A stretch of 64,000 nucleotides of DNA from JAXLQL01 sp046331625 (GTDB lineage: Bacteria; Acidobacteriota; Terriglobia; Bryobacterales; Bryobacteraceae). Made by a program: the position numbers and the translations under genes. Location of the stretch: NCBI GenBank assembly GCA_046331625.1, contig JAXLQL010000016.1, forward strand, positions 62,001 to 126,000. Reading direction: 5' to 3'. Every line of letters begins with the position of its first letter. The stretch's first letter is position 1. Below, piece after piece: positions 37,115-46,037 of this stretch. The notes under the pieces are model-generated. The model was not told the origin of the DNA, searched no databases, and saw only the letters and a list, made by a program, of their open reading frames with translations.

Positions 37115-39913
37115 TCAGTTCAAATACAGGAACTCGCCCGAGCTCAACAAAGCTTGGGCATATTGTTTCCAGTCGCTCTTCTCGCCAGCTAGGAACGCAA
37201 GCCCGCGGCGCACTTCCGTTTCGCTTGCCTGGCGTCCATACAGCAGCCGATACGCGCGCTCGATGCGGCCCGCGTCGTCACCCGCTTCGCCTTCCAGCCG
37301 CTTGGCGAACCGCTCGGCTTCGCGCCAAACGAGGTCGCTGTTCAAGAAAAACAAGCCTTGCAGCGGGACGTTGGTGACCGCTCGTTGATCTCCGCTGAGC
37401 GTGGGATCGGGGAAATCGAACAGACTCAGCAGCCCCTCGCCTCCGCTGCGGCGGATCCGCGCGTAGACCGTGCGCTTCTTGTTCGAGGCGCCATTGAGTT
37501 CGAGGGGCTCGCCGCCCACGCGTTCGTCGAGCGCACCGGAGACGAACAGCATCGAGTCGCGAATCGCTTCGGCTTCGAGCCGGCGGAAGTTGGCGCGCCA
37601 CAGCAGCACGTTGCCCGGATCCAGGGCCTGCCCCGCCTCATTCGAACGCGCGCTCAATTGATACGCCGCCGAGAGCATGATCTCTCGATGGAGCGCTTTG
37701 ATCGACCATTTGTTCGCGATCAGCCTGCCGGCCAAGTAATCGAGCAGTTCGGGATGCGACGGCCGCTCGCCCATCACGCCGAAGTTGCTCGGCGTAGCGA
37801 CGAGACCGCGCCCGAAATGATTCAGCCAAATGCGATTGACGATGACGCGTGCCGTGAGCGGATGCCGCATGATCGCTTCTGCCAACTCGAGCCGGCCGCT
37901 GCCTTGCGCGAACGGCTTCGGATCACTGCCTTCACTTGCGAGAATCGCCGGCAACCCGCGCGGGACTTCGTCGCCCAAGTTCTCTACGTTGCCGCGCAAG
38001 GCCACCTTGAGATTCTCGGGCTTCGCGTTCTCCGAGAGCCCCATCAAGTATGGATACTCAGGCAGCGACGCCTTTTCGAGCGCGGCCAACTCGGCCTGCA
38101 TCGAATCGAGCTTCGCCTTCTGCTCCGCGGTCAGGAATCGCAGCAGTTGCTTGCCCGGATTCTCGAAGATCGCATCGCGTTTGGGATAGTCGGGCGAAGC
38201 TTCGCCACGCACCACATCGAGCCACACGTAGTGCTTGTGCGTCTCGATCACCTTCTGCACCAACAACTGTTTGTATTGGAAGAACTCGAATTGCCGCAGG
38301 TCACCGGGAAGCTCCACCGTTGCTTCGTTCGGGTCTGGCAAGTAAGTCTTCACGCGCTCTTCGTTGGCTGTGAGGATCGCCTTCTTGTCGCGAATGATCT
38401 CGAGCACCAGTTTCTGGAACTCGCCCGCCAACCGCTCGGCTTCGCGATCGTCAGTGCCCTTCATCGCGGCGTCCCAAGCCTTCAGGTACGGATGCTGGCG
38501 CTTCTCGGGTTCGGCGAGATACTTCACCCAACGTGTGAACGTCTGCGGATCGATCTTCTCTTCTTCGGCGATCTTCTTCGTGTCGGGCTTGGCCGGCGCC
38601 GCGAGCGCGCGACGCGCAGCCATCATGTAGCGCGTGGTCTGGCGAGCCAAGTCCTCGGCCGACGCCATCGTGCAGTCGTTCACGAAGCTTTCGATCGCCG
38701 CCTGTTGATCTTTGATTTTCTTCCAATGAGCACGATAGGACGCCACTTGGTCACCCGGAGCGAGATCGTACTCGTGATATCCCGAGCTCCAGAAGACGCC
38801 GCCGAGCGCATAGTAGTCCTTCTGCGAGATCGGATCGTACTTGTGATCGTGGCAGCGGGCGCACGTCACGGTCAGACCGAGAAAGCCCTTGGTCAGCGCA
38901 TCGATCTTGTCGTCCCGCTCGTTGGCGCGTGCTTCCACGAACACCACGTCATCGCCCGTGAACCAAGGTCCCAGCCCGAAGAATCCGAGCCCAGGCAGCA
39001 TCGCCTCGCGATCCTTTTCGGGCATAAGGTCAGCGGCGATCTGCGCCTTCACGAACTGGTCATAGGGCATGTCGCGATTGAACGCATCGATCACCCAATC
39101 GCGATAGCGCCACGTGTTGACATATCCGTCGCGCGACATTCCGTAACCGAGAAACACGGGGCGCTTGTCTTTGCCGCCGCCATCGGCGTATCGCGCCACA
39201 TCGAGCCAATGCCGCCCCCAGCGCTCGCCGTAGTGTTTCGACTCGAGCAGCCGATCCACCACCTTGGCAAATGCATCCGGCGAGGAATCCGACACGAATG
39301 CGTCGATTTGTTCTGGCGTCGGAGGCAGGCCGGTGAGGTCATAGTAGGCACGCCGCAGCAGCACGCGCTTGTCTGCGGCAGGTGCGGGCGCGATGCCCTT
39401 CTGTTCGAGCCGGCCGAGAATGAAGCGATCGATTGCCGTCTTGGGCCACGCCTGATTGCGAACCAGCGGAGGGTCGGCCACGCGGAGCGGCTGCAGTGAC
39501 CAGAAGGCGCGCTGCTCGGGCGTGATCGAGAATCCCGCCGTCGTCCTCTGCGCTACCGCTTCGGGCCACGCGGCGCCCGAGTCGATCCACTCGCGCAGAT
39601 CCGCGATTTCCTGGGCCGCTAACTTGTCGCCTGCCATCGGCATTTTCAGCTTGGCGTCGGCCTGCTGCACTGCGCGCATCAGCAGGCTGTCACCAGCCTT
39701 GCCAGGTACGATCGCCGGTCCGGACTTGCCGCCTTTGAGCATCGCGTCACGCGAGTCGAGGCGCAGTCCGCCGAGTGCGGACGCCGTGTGGCACGAGTAG
39801 CATTTGTTGGCGAGCACTGGCCGGACCTTGGCCTCGAAGAACTCGTTCGAAGCCGGCGCACCGAACGCGGCACAAACCACAGGCGCACAAAGGACGGATC
39901 GCAGGATGGACAT
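37115..39913 (-). CDS. PSCyt1 cytochrome c / DUF1549 / DUF1553 protein
   Basis: This 932-residue exported protein is first gene of a four-gene operon. Signal peptide MSILRSVLCAPVVCAAFGAPA is followed by a cytochrome c domain with heme motif CYSCH near residue 38 and a MPMAG candidate axial Met. DUF1549 contains FILGRLEQKGIAPAP, LTGLPPTPEQ, YGERWGRHWLDVARYADGGG and a second heme-like motif TCARCHDHKYDP. DUF1553 at the C-terminus contains ARVIVNRIWLNHFGRGLVATPSNFG and LPRE-like closing helices. It is about 120 residues longer than its paralogue at 8636-11074, with a charged helical insert between the two domains (AEEEKIDPQTFTRWVKYLAE). The reaction is unknown; a heme-dependent oxidative step outside the cell membrane is the usual proposal. 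Confidence 0.92.
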   Translation of the reverse strand: MSILRSVLCAPVVCAAFGAPASNEFFEAKVRPVLANKCYSCHTASALGGLRLDSRDAMLKGGKSGPAIVPGKAGDSLLMRAVQQADAKLKMPMAGDKLAAQEIADLREWIDSGAAWPEAVAQRTTAGFSITPEQRAFWSLQPLRVADPPLVRNQAWPKTAIDRFILGRLEQKGIAPAPAADKRVLLRRAYYDLTGLPPTPEQIDAFVSDSSPDAFAKVVDRLLESKHYGERWGRHWLDVARYADGGGKDKRPVFLGYGMSRDGYVNTWRYRDWVIDAFNRDMPYDQFVKAQIAADLMPEKDREAMLPGLGFFGLGPWFTGDDVVFVEARANERDDKIDALTKGFLGLTVTCARCHDHKYDPISQKDYYALGGVFWSSGYHEYDLAPGDQVASYRAHWKKIKDQQAAIESFVNDCTMASAEDLARQTTRYMMAARRALAAPAKPDTKKIAEEEKIDPQTFTRWVKYLAEPEKRQHPYLKAWDAAMKGTDDREAERLAGEFQKLVLEIIRDKKAILTANEERVKTYLPDPNEATVELPGDLRQFEFFQYKQLLVQKVIETHKHYVWLDVVRGEASPDYPKRDAIFENPGKQLLRFLTAEQKAKLDSMQAELAALEKASLPEYPYLMGLSENAKPENLKVALRGNVENLGDEVPRGLPAILASEGSDPKPFAQGSGRLELAEAIMRHPLTARVIVNRIWLNHFGRGLVATPSNFGVMGERPSHPELLDYLAGRLIANKWSIKALHREIMLSAAYQLSARSNEAGQALDPGNVLLWRANFRRLEAEAIRDSMLFVSGALDERVGGEPLELNGASNKKRTVYARIRRSGGEGLLSLFDFPDPTLSGDQRAVTNVPLQGLFFLNSDLVWREAERFAKRLEGEAGDDAGRIERAYRLLYGRQASETEVRRGLAFLAGEKSDWKQYAQALLSSGEFLYLN

Positions 39914-39929
39914 GGAACGACCGAAGTCA

Positions 39930-40090
39930 TTATACCCTCGGCGTCACCGCGCCCCACGGCCGGGTGAGGAGTTCCAAGAGTCCTCGAAATCGGCTTTCTA
40001 CGAATTCCGACTCTATCGTTTCGGCCTTGCTTTGCGGCGGGGACCACATAGATCCGGCACACGCTTTGCTGGAGCGGCTGTTTGCTGCGC
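39930..40090 (-). pseudogene. Remnant copy of the M28 peptidase C-terminus
   Basis: The minus-strand frame ending at 39930 reads AETIESEFVESRFRGLLELLTRPWG. This aligns without gaps to the end of the adjacent peptidase, AETIEPRFVENSFRVLLELVGRL. The match continues upstream in register through a shared Trp to NSR (13 residues from NSR to Trp in both). The catalytic-region His of the parent (LWHRPED) is replaced (MWSPPQS). There is no recognisable ribosome site and no rest of the gene, so this is the tail of a second, lost or rearranged M28 paralogue directly downstream of the intact one. Confidence 0.75.
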
Positions 40091-40117
40091 GTGCGGCGGC
40101 GCAGCACGTGTTGATCC

Positions 40118-41275
40118 CTACAGCCTGCCTACGAGTTCCAGCAACACGCGAAAGCTGTTTTCCACGAATCTCGGTTCTATCGTTTCGGCCTCGTCCTCCG
40201 GCCGATGCCACAAGGGAAGTGTCCGCGCGTCGTCGCCGCGGCTATTCAGGTGGACGGTGCGAGCGCCGCCAGCCAGGAACGGCGCCGAGTCCATGGTGTC
40301 GTCGCGCTCGAACACCTTCGGTTGGGCGGGAATCTTCAGGTCGCGATGAATGGCGAGGATCGTGCTCGCCAGCGCGGCGTCAGTCGTATTGACTTGCCAG
40401 TTCGGACCGTAGGTAAGCGAGTCTAGATTGATGCAGACCTTCACATTGCCCAGAGTTCCGGCGCGACGCCGCACCTCGGCATAGTGCTTGGCGCCGAAGA
40501 ATGTGAGTTCCTCGCCTGTCGTTGCCAGAAAACGCAGAGCATGTTTGAAACGTTTTCCGGAAACTGCGTGCGCTACCATCAGCATCGTAATCAAAGACGC
40601 GGTGTTGTCGTTGGCGCCCGGTGTATCGTACTTGGTGTCGGCGTGCGCCACGATCAGGATCTCCTCCGCCGAATCGCCTGGAAGTGTTCCCACGGCGCTG
40701 TGAGTCTTCACGTTCGGAATCCAACGCACGTGCGCCTCGGCTTCCGCGGCGGCCTTCGCTTCGGCAGCGGCATTCAGCGCCGGCACGTCCTGCCGGCCCA
40801 CATTGAACAATGGCGCCGCGTCCTCGCCCGAGTGCAAGGTGACGATGGCGCGGCCGAACTCGCTGACCCGCACTCGCGCTACCGCTCGCCCCGCCGCATC
40901 GGCGATTTCGAAGCCACCACTCACCGCGCGCCACGTACCCCGCACGCCGCCCTTCGGCGTCCCAGGCGAGTTGTCGGCGATGTACGTCTCCCGGTTCTGG
41001 CCTGCCACACGGAGCCGCGCTTGCCCAACGGGGATCCACCGGCGAAAGGTCACTTCGTCGAGCTCCGCCTGTGGCAGCGCCGCCTTCAACTCGCGCAACG
41101 CGATCCGGATTCCTGCCTCGAACGCCTTGCTCCCCGATGGCCGCGGACCGAGCTTTGTACATAGCTCGTCGAGCATCCGCTTCAGATATGCGGCTCGATG
41201 CTCTTCGGTGTCGACTGGCGAGTTGCCAGCCGCGAACGCGAGCGCTGGAAGCTGAAGCCATGTCCGGCGCTTCAT
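40118..41275 (-). CDS. M28 family metallopeptidase, exported
   Basis: The 385-residue protein has the Tat-like start MKRRTWLQLPALAFAAGNS. A PA-like insert (VGQARLRVAGQNRETYIADNSPGTPKGG) precedes the zinc aminopeptidase domain. Visible ligands are His and Asp in VAHADTKYDTPGANDNTASL, the Glu pair in ATTGEELTFFGAKHY, Asp in VCINLDSLTYG and a C-terminal His in LWHRPEDEAETIE. M28 enzymes release N-terminal amino acids from peptides. ATG 41275 overlaps the stop of the aldehyde dehydrogenase gene (TGATG), tying peptide hydrolysis to the lysine-catabolic genes upstream in one operon. A degraded copy of its C-terminus follows 28 bp downstream. Confidence 0.9.
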   Translation of the reverse strand: MKRRTWLQLPALAFAAGNSPVDTEEHRAAYLKRMLDELCTKLGPRPSGSKAFEAGIRIALRELKAALPQAELDEVTFRRWIPVGQARLRVAGQNRETYIADNSPGTPKGGVRGTWRAVSGGFEIADAAGRAVARVRVSEFGRAIVTLHSGEDAAPLFNVGRQDVPALNAAAEAKAAAEAEAHVRWIPNVKTHSAVGTLPGDSAEEILIVAHADTKYDTPGANDNTASLITMLMVAHAVSGKRFKHALRFLATTGEELTFFGAKHYAEVRRRAGTLGNVKVCINLDSLTYGPNWQVNTTDAALASTILAIHRDLKIPAQPKVFERDDTMDSAPFLAGGARTVHLNSRGDDARTLPLWHRPEDEAETIEPRFVENSFRVLLELVGRL

Positions 41276-42753
41276 GCCTTGCTCCCCAACTCGAAGACGA
41301 TTCCCTGAGCCAGCGGAAGCTCCGTACCCCAGTTGACGGTGTTGGTCTGTCTGCGCATGTACGCCTTCCACGCATCGGACCCGGCTTCGCGCCCACCGCC
41401 GGTGGTCTTTTCGCCGCCGAACGCGCCACCGATCTCAGCACCCGAAGTTCCGATGTTCACGTTGGCGATGCCGCAATCGCTGCCGATGCAGGAAAGGAAG
41501 TTCTCGGCACGGCGCAGGTTGCCGGTGAAGATCGCCGACGAGAGCCCCTGTGGCACGGCGTTCTGTTGGGCGATCGCGTCCGTGATCTCAGCGAACTTCA
41601 TCACGTAGAGAATCGGCGCGAACGTTTCGCGCTGCACCGGCGCCCACTCGTTGCGTGCCTCGACGATCGCTGGCTCCACGAAGAAGCCCGCCCGGTCGAG
41701 CGTGCGGCCGCCGCACAACAAGCGACCTCCCAGCGCAGTTACCTCGCGGATCGTGTTGCGATACGCCTCCACTGCTGCCGCATCGATCAGCGGACCCATC
41801 AGCACGCCGGCTTCGCGCGGATCGCCGATCGGAATCTGCTGATAAGCCGCGGTGAGCCTCGCGATCAGCTCGCTATAGCGCGACTCGTGCACGAACAGCC
41901 GCCGCGTGGTGGTGCAGCGCTGCCCGGCCGTACCCACGGCGCCGAAGACGATCGCGCGCACAGCGAGATCGAGGTCCGCCGATTCGTCGACGATGATCGC
42001 ATTGTTTCCGGAAAGCTCGAGCAGCGTGCGTCCCAACCGCCGCGCCACAGTGGCGGCCACTTCGCGACCCACGCGCACGGATCCGGTGAATGAGATCAAT
42101 GGGAAGCGCTCGTCGGCGACCATCGCTTCCGCCAAGTCATCGCGACCGGTGAGGAACAGCGAGAAGACGCCCTCGCGTCCCATCTCTCGCGCGACGTCAT
42201 CGCAGATCCGCTGCACGGCGAGCGCGCACAGCGGCGCTTTGGGCGAAGGCTTCCACACCACCGTGTCTCCGCAAATCGCCGCGATGAACGCGTTCCACGC
42301 CCACACCGCAACTGGAAAGTTGAACGCGGTGATCACGCCCACCGGACCCAGCGGATGCCACTGTTCGTACATGCGATGGAAAGGCCGCTCGGAGTGCATC
42401 GTGAGTCCATAGAGCATGCGCGACTGGCCCACGGCAAAGTCAGCCATGTCGATCATCTCCTGCACTTCGCCGTCGCCTTCGGCTTTGATCTTGCCCACCT
42501 CCATCGAGACGAGCGTGCCGAGCGCGTCCTTCTTGTGGCGGAGCTCGGCGCCGATGCGGCGGATCAGTTCGCCGCGCTGCGGCGCCGGAACCATGCGCCA
42601 TTGCTCGAAGGCTCGCTGCGAACGCTCCACCAGCGCGGCGTACTCTTCCGGCGAATTCTCCGCCGCGCAAGCGATAAGGGCGCCCGCCGCCGGATTGATC
42701 GAAACCAACCCCGCCTCTGCGCTCTGAATCCCGAGATGGTCGAGGATGCTCAT
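41272..42753 (-). CDS. Aldehyde dehydrogenase family 7 (alpha-aminoadipic semialdehyde dehydrogenase-like)
   Basis: The 493-residue NAD(P)-dependent enzyme shows GVITAFNFPVAVWAWN and VVWKPSPKAPL (cofactor site), SFTGSVRVGREVA, catalytic Glu in LLELSGNNAIIV and catalytic Cys in GTAGQRCTTTRR. The C-terminal signature NVNIGTSGAEIGGAFGGEK with SDAWKAYMRRQTNT is diagnostic of ALDH7 (antiquitin/AASADH), which oxidises alpha-aminoadipic semialdehyde to alpha-aminoadipate. The preceding gene makes a lysine 6-dehydrogenase/saccharopine dehydrogenase-like enzyme whose product would be this semialdehyde. ATG 42753 lies 9 bp after that gene's stop. The match to family 7 is strong; the substrate is inferred from context. 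Confidence 0.92.
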   Translation of the reverse strand: MSILDHLGIQSAEAGLVSINPAAGALIACAAENSPEEYAALVERSQRAFEQWRMVPAPQRGELIRRIGAELRHKKDALGTLVSMEVGKIKAEGDGEVQEMIDMADFAVGQSRMLYGLTMHSERPFHRMYEQWHPLGPVGVITAFNFPVAVWAWNAFIAAICGDTVVWKPSPKAPLCALAVQRICDDVAREMGREGVFSLFLTGRDDLAEAMVADERFPLISFTGSVRVGREVAATVARRLGRTLLELSGNNAIIVDESADLDLAVRAIVFGAVGTAGQRCTTTRRLFVHESRYSELIARLTAAYQQIPIGDPREAGVLMGPLIDAAAVEAYRNTIREVTALGGRLLCGGRTLDRAGFFVEPAIVEARNEWAPVQRETFAPILYVMKFAEITDAIAQQNAVPQGLSSAIFTGNLRRAENFLSCIGSDCGIANVNIGTSGAEIGGAFGGEKTTGGGREAGSDAWKAYMRRQTNTVNWGTELPLAQGIVFELGSKA

Positions 42754-42762
42754 CGCAGTCTC

Positions 42763-43851
42763 CTATCGGAAACAAAATCCGAAGCGGTTGGCCAAAACGC
42801 GAGCGAGCGGAAATGTTTCCTGCGTCACGAAGCCGCGATAGAGTTTCGGTTCGGCCAGCAGCAGATCGAGCGCGCAGCACAATGACGACGCCGTGGTCAC
42901 CTGGATGGCCGACCACAGCCGTCCGCTGATGGTGGCTGGATACACCTTCTTCACGTAGGTCTCCTCGTAGAGCTCGCCGTGGCGGAGCCCGCTGGCGGAA
43001 GCGTAGATCAGCACCACGTCCTGCAGTGTCCGCGGAACCGCCCGCTCGAGGATTCGCTTCAAGGTGTCGCGATCGTCATTGAGCTTGAGGTCGCGCATCA
43101 GCAGTTGGATCTTCTCGCAGTGGCCGGGGTAGCGCAGGGTCTTGTAGTTCATCGTGCGTACCTTGTCCGAGTACGTTTCCGCGAGCGTGCCGAGGCCGCC
43201 TGATGTATTGAACGCCTCATAGAGCAGGCCGTCGACCTCGATGGTCTCGTAGCCCTCGAGCGGCAGCAGTGCCGTTTTGCGGCCGTTTTCGATGCCCTCG
43301 CAGAGATTGCCGTACTCGTTGATCAGTCCATCGGTGGACCAGGTGAGCGAATACTTTAGCGCATTGCTCGGGTTCACAGGCAGCGCGCCCACGCGCATCT
43401 TGACGATGTCGAGCGTGTCGAAGCGCGTCATCAGATCGTTGGTGACGATGGAGATGAATCCCGGAGCGAGTCCACATTGCGGCACGAACGCATGAGCCGC
43501 GCCGCGCGCGATGGCGCGGATGCCCGCGGTCACTTCCACGTCTTCAGTCAGGTCAAAGTAGTGGACCTTGTGGTGCCGAGCCTGCTCGGCCACCGTGACA
43601 TTGCAGAAATATGGCAGCGAGGACACCACCGCGTCGAAACGATGAGCGGCCAGGTATGTCGAGAGTTCGCTCGCGTTCCGCGCGTCGATCACGCACGGCG
43701 TCACTCGGGTGAGCGAAAGCTCCTGCACCAACCGCCCTGAAATCTCGGCCGAGACGTCGGCCAGATGAACATCGTAGGACCCGCTATCGGCGAGCAGGCA
43801 GGCTATCAGGGAACCGATCTTCCCGGAGCCGAGAACGAGGACCTCACCCAT
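42763..43851 (-). CDS. Lysine 6-dehydrogenase / saccharopine dehydrogenase family protein
   Basis: The 362 residues start with a Rossmann motif VLVLGSGKIGSLIACLLA. The catalytic half contains PQCGLAPGFISIV, LLYEAFNTSGGLGTLAETY and YKTLRYPGHCEKIQLL, a pattern shared by L-lysine 6-dehydrogenase and saccharopine dehydrogenase. The length (360-390 aa) and EAFxTSGG...YKTxRYxGHxEK favour the single-domain lysine 6-dehydrogenase group, which forms alpha-aminoadipic semialdehyde directly from lysine, though saccharopine dehydrogenase cannot be excluded. It heads a three-gene run with ALDH7 and the M28 peptidase, consistent with stepwise use of peptide-derived lysine. Confidence 0.87.
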   Translation of the reverse strand: MGEVLVLGSGKIGSLIACLLADSGSYDVHLADVSAEISGRLVQELSLTRVTPCVIDARNASELSTYLAAHRFDAVVSSLPYFCNVTVAEQARHHKVHYFDLTEDVEVTAGIRAIARGAAHAFVPQCGLAPGFISIVTNDLMTRFDTLDIVKMRVGALPVNPSNALKYSLTWSTDGLINEYGNLCEGIENGRKTALLPLEGYETIEVDGLLYEAFNTSGGLGTLAETYSDKVRTMNYKTLRYPGHCEKIQLLMRDLKLNDDRDTLKRILERAVPRTLQDVVLIYASASGLRHGELYEETYVKKVYPATISGRLWSAIQVTTASSLCCALDLLLAEPKLYRGFVTQETFPLARVLANRFGFCFR

Positions 43852-44035
43852 GGAATGGCTCCCTCCGAACCATTCTACTTGCAGCGCAGCAGGTGGCCGC
43901 GCGGGAGCGTCCCGTCAGTCCTCCGAGGGGTTCGGATGTCAGGGGATCGTCTCCCCCTCGCGGCGACTCTTCTCTTATCAACTGAAACGGAACATCGCGC
44001 TAATTCCCTTCGGGGAGTCTCAGGCTGGCAGCAAG

Positions 44036-44051
44036 TGCTAAAATTTTAGCA
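44036..44051. promoter_or_regulatory. 16-bp perfect palindrome abutting a start codon
   Basis: TGCTAAAATTTTAGCA is a perfect palindrome with an AT-rich centre in GC-rich surroundings. It ends directly before the ATG at 44052, where a ribosome site would lie. It could be an operator for a dimeric repressor or, in RNA, a hairpin hiding the start. No Shine-Dalgarno sequence is visible otherwise. The 180-bp region upstream (43852-44035) holds nothing else recognisable. Confidence 0.55.
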
Positions 44052-44844
44052 ATGCGACCGTGCCTGCCGGCCCTCCTGATCGCGCTCGCCTCCTGTTCCA
44101 CACCCGCGTACCGCTTGTTGCGAGTGGGTGGACAGCTCCGTCTCGTGGCGCCGAAAGAACCAGCCGCGAAAGCAGTGGCGCCCGCGGAAGCGCACCGCCG
44201 CCTCTATGGGCCCTACGCGCAGAACGCGTGGGTGGACCTGCAGCCCGGCATGGTGTTGAAAGCTGTGTCGCCGATCGTTCCCGAGGGCGAACAACTGAGG
44301 AACGAGGTAGTCAGCGCGAAGTCGCTTGACGTGGTGGTGAAGTCGAACGTGATCGGATTCGCCACGGCGTACTATGGCGTGGAGCGCGCGGGCGATCGCG
44401 TGCGGCTCCGATTTCGCAGCGCCGAGAAACGGGTGGGCGGTGTGGCGAAACCGGCCGACGCGCCGCGGATCGTCATCGATAATCGCGCCGCGCACTGGCG
44501 CCTCTTCTTTCTGGTGCGCGAATCGGGCAATGACCGCGATATCACGCTGGTGGGCTCTCCGAACAAGGTAGGCCTGGCGCAACCAGACTGCGCGGACGCT
44601 CGCTTCGTGTGCGTGAAAGCCGAGCCCGGAATGGCATTCGCGCAGGTGGAGATCGAGTACGCGGGCCGGAGGGCCGCTGGGACCACGGTTGGCGACCTGC
44701 GCGGAGCGAAGGCGCGAAAGGCGATCCCTGCTCGACCGCGTGTGGCGAGGCGTGCCTCGCGCCGTGAAGGCGGCTTCGCCAGACGACCTGAAGGGTATTC
44801 CGCTGCAGAGTGGAGACCGCGTGACGCCTATCCTTGTTAGATAG
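44052..44844 (+). CDS. Lipoprotein with a C-terminal frameshift
   Basis: The start MRPCLPALLIALASCS is a lipoprotein signal with lipobox LASC. Residues to about 220 read as a beta-rich domain (AWVDLQPGMVLKAVSPIVPEGEQ, AHWRLFFLVRESGNDRDITLVGS, ADARFVCVKAEPGMAFAQVEIEYAG). The frame then becomes Arg-rich nonsense, ending at 44840, while the +1 frame gives a natural ending, SLLDRVWRGVPRAVKAASPDDLKG, with its stop at 44842-44844. Restoring one CG in GGCGCGAAAGG near 44714 joins the two halves. The restored stop shares the G at 44844 with the GTG of the glycosyltransferase pseudogene. The family is not recognised. Whether the break is real or a sequence error cannot be judged here. Confidence 0.7.
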
Positions 44845-46037
44845 TGCCGCTCGTCATCTACACCGCCGCGCATGGCGGCTTCGCCGGATTACCGGTCCCG
44901 CTCGGTGGCGGCGCTGCAGTCTCGAACTTCCTCCTCGAAGAATGGCGGCGCACGAAGCCGTTTCCCCTGCGGCTCATTGAACCGAGCATCCTGGGTCGCG
45001 AAGCACCATCGGCACGCGATATCGTGGCGTTCTCTGAGCGACAGTACGCGAAGTTCTGTCATGCCTTCGAGCGGCGCGCGACAGAAGAGATTCTTGAAGC
45101 ACGATCCGGCGTCGACCGTGGTCCTTGCCAACGACATCTCGGAAGGCCCGGACTTCGCGAGCTGGTTGAGCGGCGGCTACCGTGCACACGATCTATCACG
45201 TGGATGTGGTCGCCTACATCGCGGCGATTTATCTGCGCTGCGCGTGTCGCCCGAGCAACTCACGCGCTGGACCACGCGCACCGGTGCATCGGATGCCTGA
45301 TCTGCGTTTGATCTTTCAGAAGCAGCGGGCAACGATGCTGCATTCGCCAGTCGATCGTGCCTCGCGCCAGATGCGCGAGGACGCTGATTGCGTCTATCCG
45401 GAAGTGCCCGCCGATCGGGTGCGCGTGTTGCCGTGGGGCGCGCCGCCAGTGGAGCATGGTCCGGGAGATCAGCGTGGCCGCGGGTGAGTTGCGCAATGAG
45501 TTCGGATCCCGCGTGACGCCTGGTGATGCTGACCGAGCCGCATTTCGCCCGGAGAAGGGCCAGGACCTGCTGCTCGAAGCCCTCGATTGATGGAGCGGCC
45601 GGCTTGCCGCCGCGACCGTTGTGGAGCAGCGGCGAACCCGCGTTCATGAAGGCCAACACATGCAGCGATTGCGAGCCCTGGCCGCGAAGCTGCCGGATCA
45701 AGGTGGTGTTTCCCTGGCTACGCGATGACCTGCGCAAGCAGGCGTTCTTCAGCAGCGGATCTCTACGTGTTCCCGTCGCGGCATGAAAGCTACGGGCTGA
45801 CGTTGATGGAAGCGATGCAGGCTGGGCTGCCCGTCGCCGACCACGCCGTTGGCGTGGAGGTCATGCGGCCCGAGTTCGGCGAGATCGTGCGTGGTGAACG
45901 GACTGGGCAAGCGGCTATTGAGAGGATGTTGGCCGATCCAGCGCGGTTGGCCAGGCAGGGAGAACGCGCAAGGGAGTTCGTGCAAGCGCAACCAGTTTGC
46001 CAGGAGACGGCGCGGGCTGGCGGAGTTGTTAGCGTGA
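44844..46037 (+). pseudogene. Glycosyltransferase (GT4-like) broken by many frameshifts
   Basis: A GTG at 44844 opens VPLVIYTAAHGGFAGLPVPLGGGAAVSNFLLEEW. Successive frames then carry fragments of one glycosyltransferase: KHDPASTVVLANDISEGPDF, VHTIYHVDVVAYIAAIYLR, YPEVPADRVRVLPWGAPP, RPEKGQDLLLEAL, HMQRLRALAAKL, RIKVVFP, DLYVFPSRHESYGLTLMEAMQAG (with the donor-binding E-x7-E motif), and a last GLAELLA before TGA at 46035-46037. At least eight frame changes are needed. The end is exactly adjacent to the stop of the convergent VOC gene at 46038, which supports the reconstructed boundaries. Several breaks are repaired by restoring a single CG or TG pair. It was probably cotranscribed with the lipoprotein gene. 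Confidence 0.85.

Noticed and set aside
37358..39499. 713-residue plus-strand open frame
   Set aside because: It is antisense to the PSCyt1/DUF1553 gene; the real gene has signal peptide, heme motifs and domain order.
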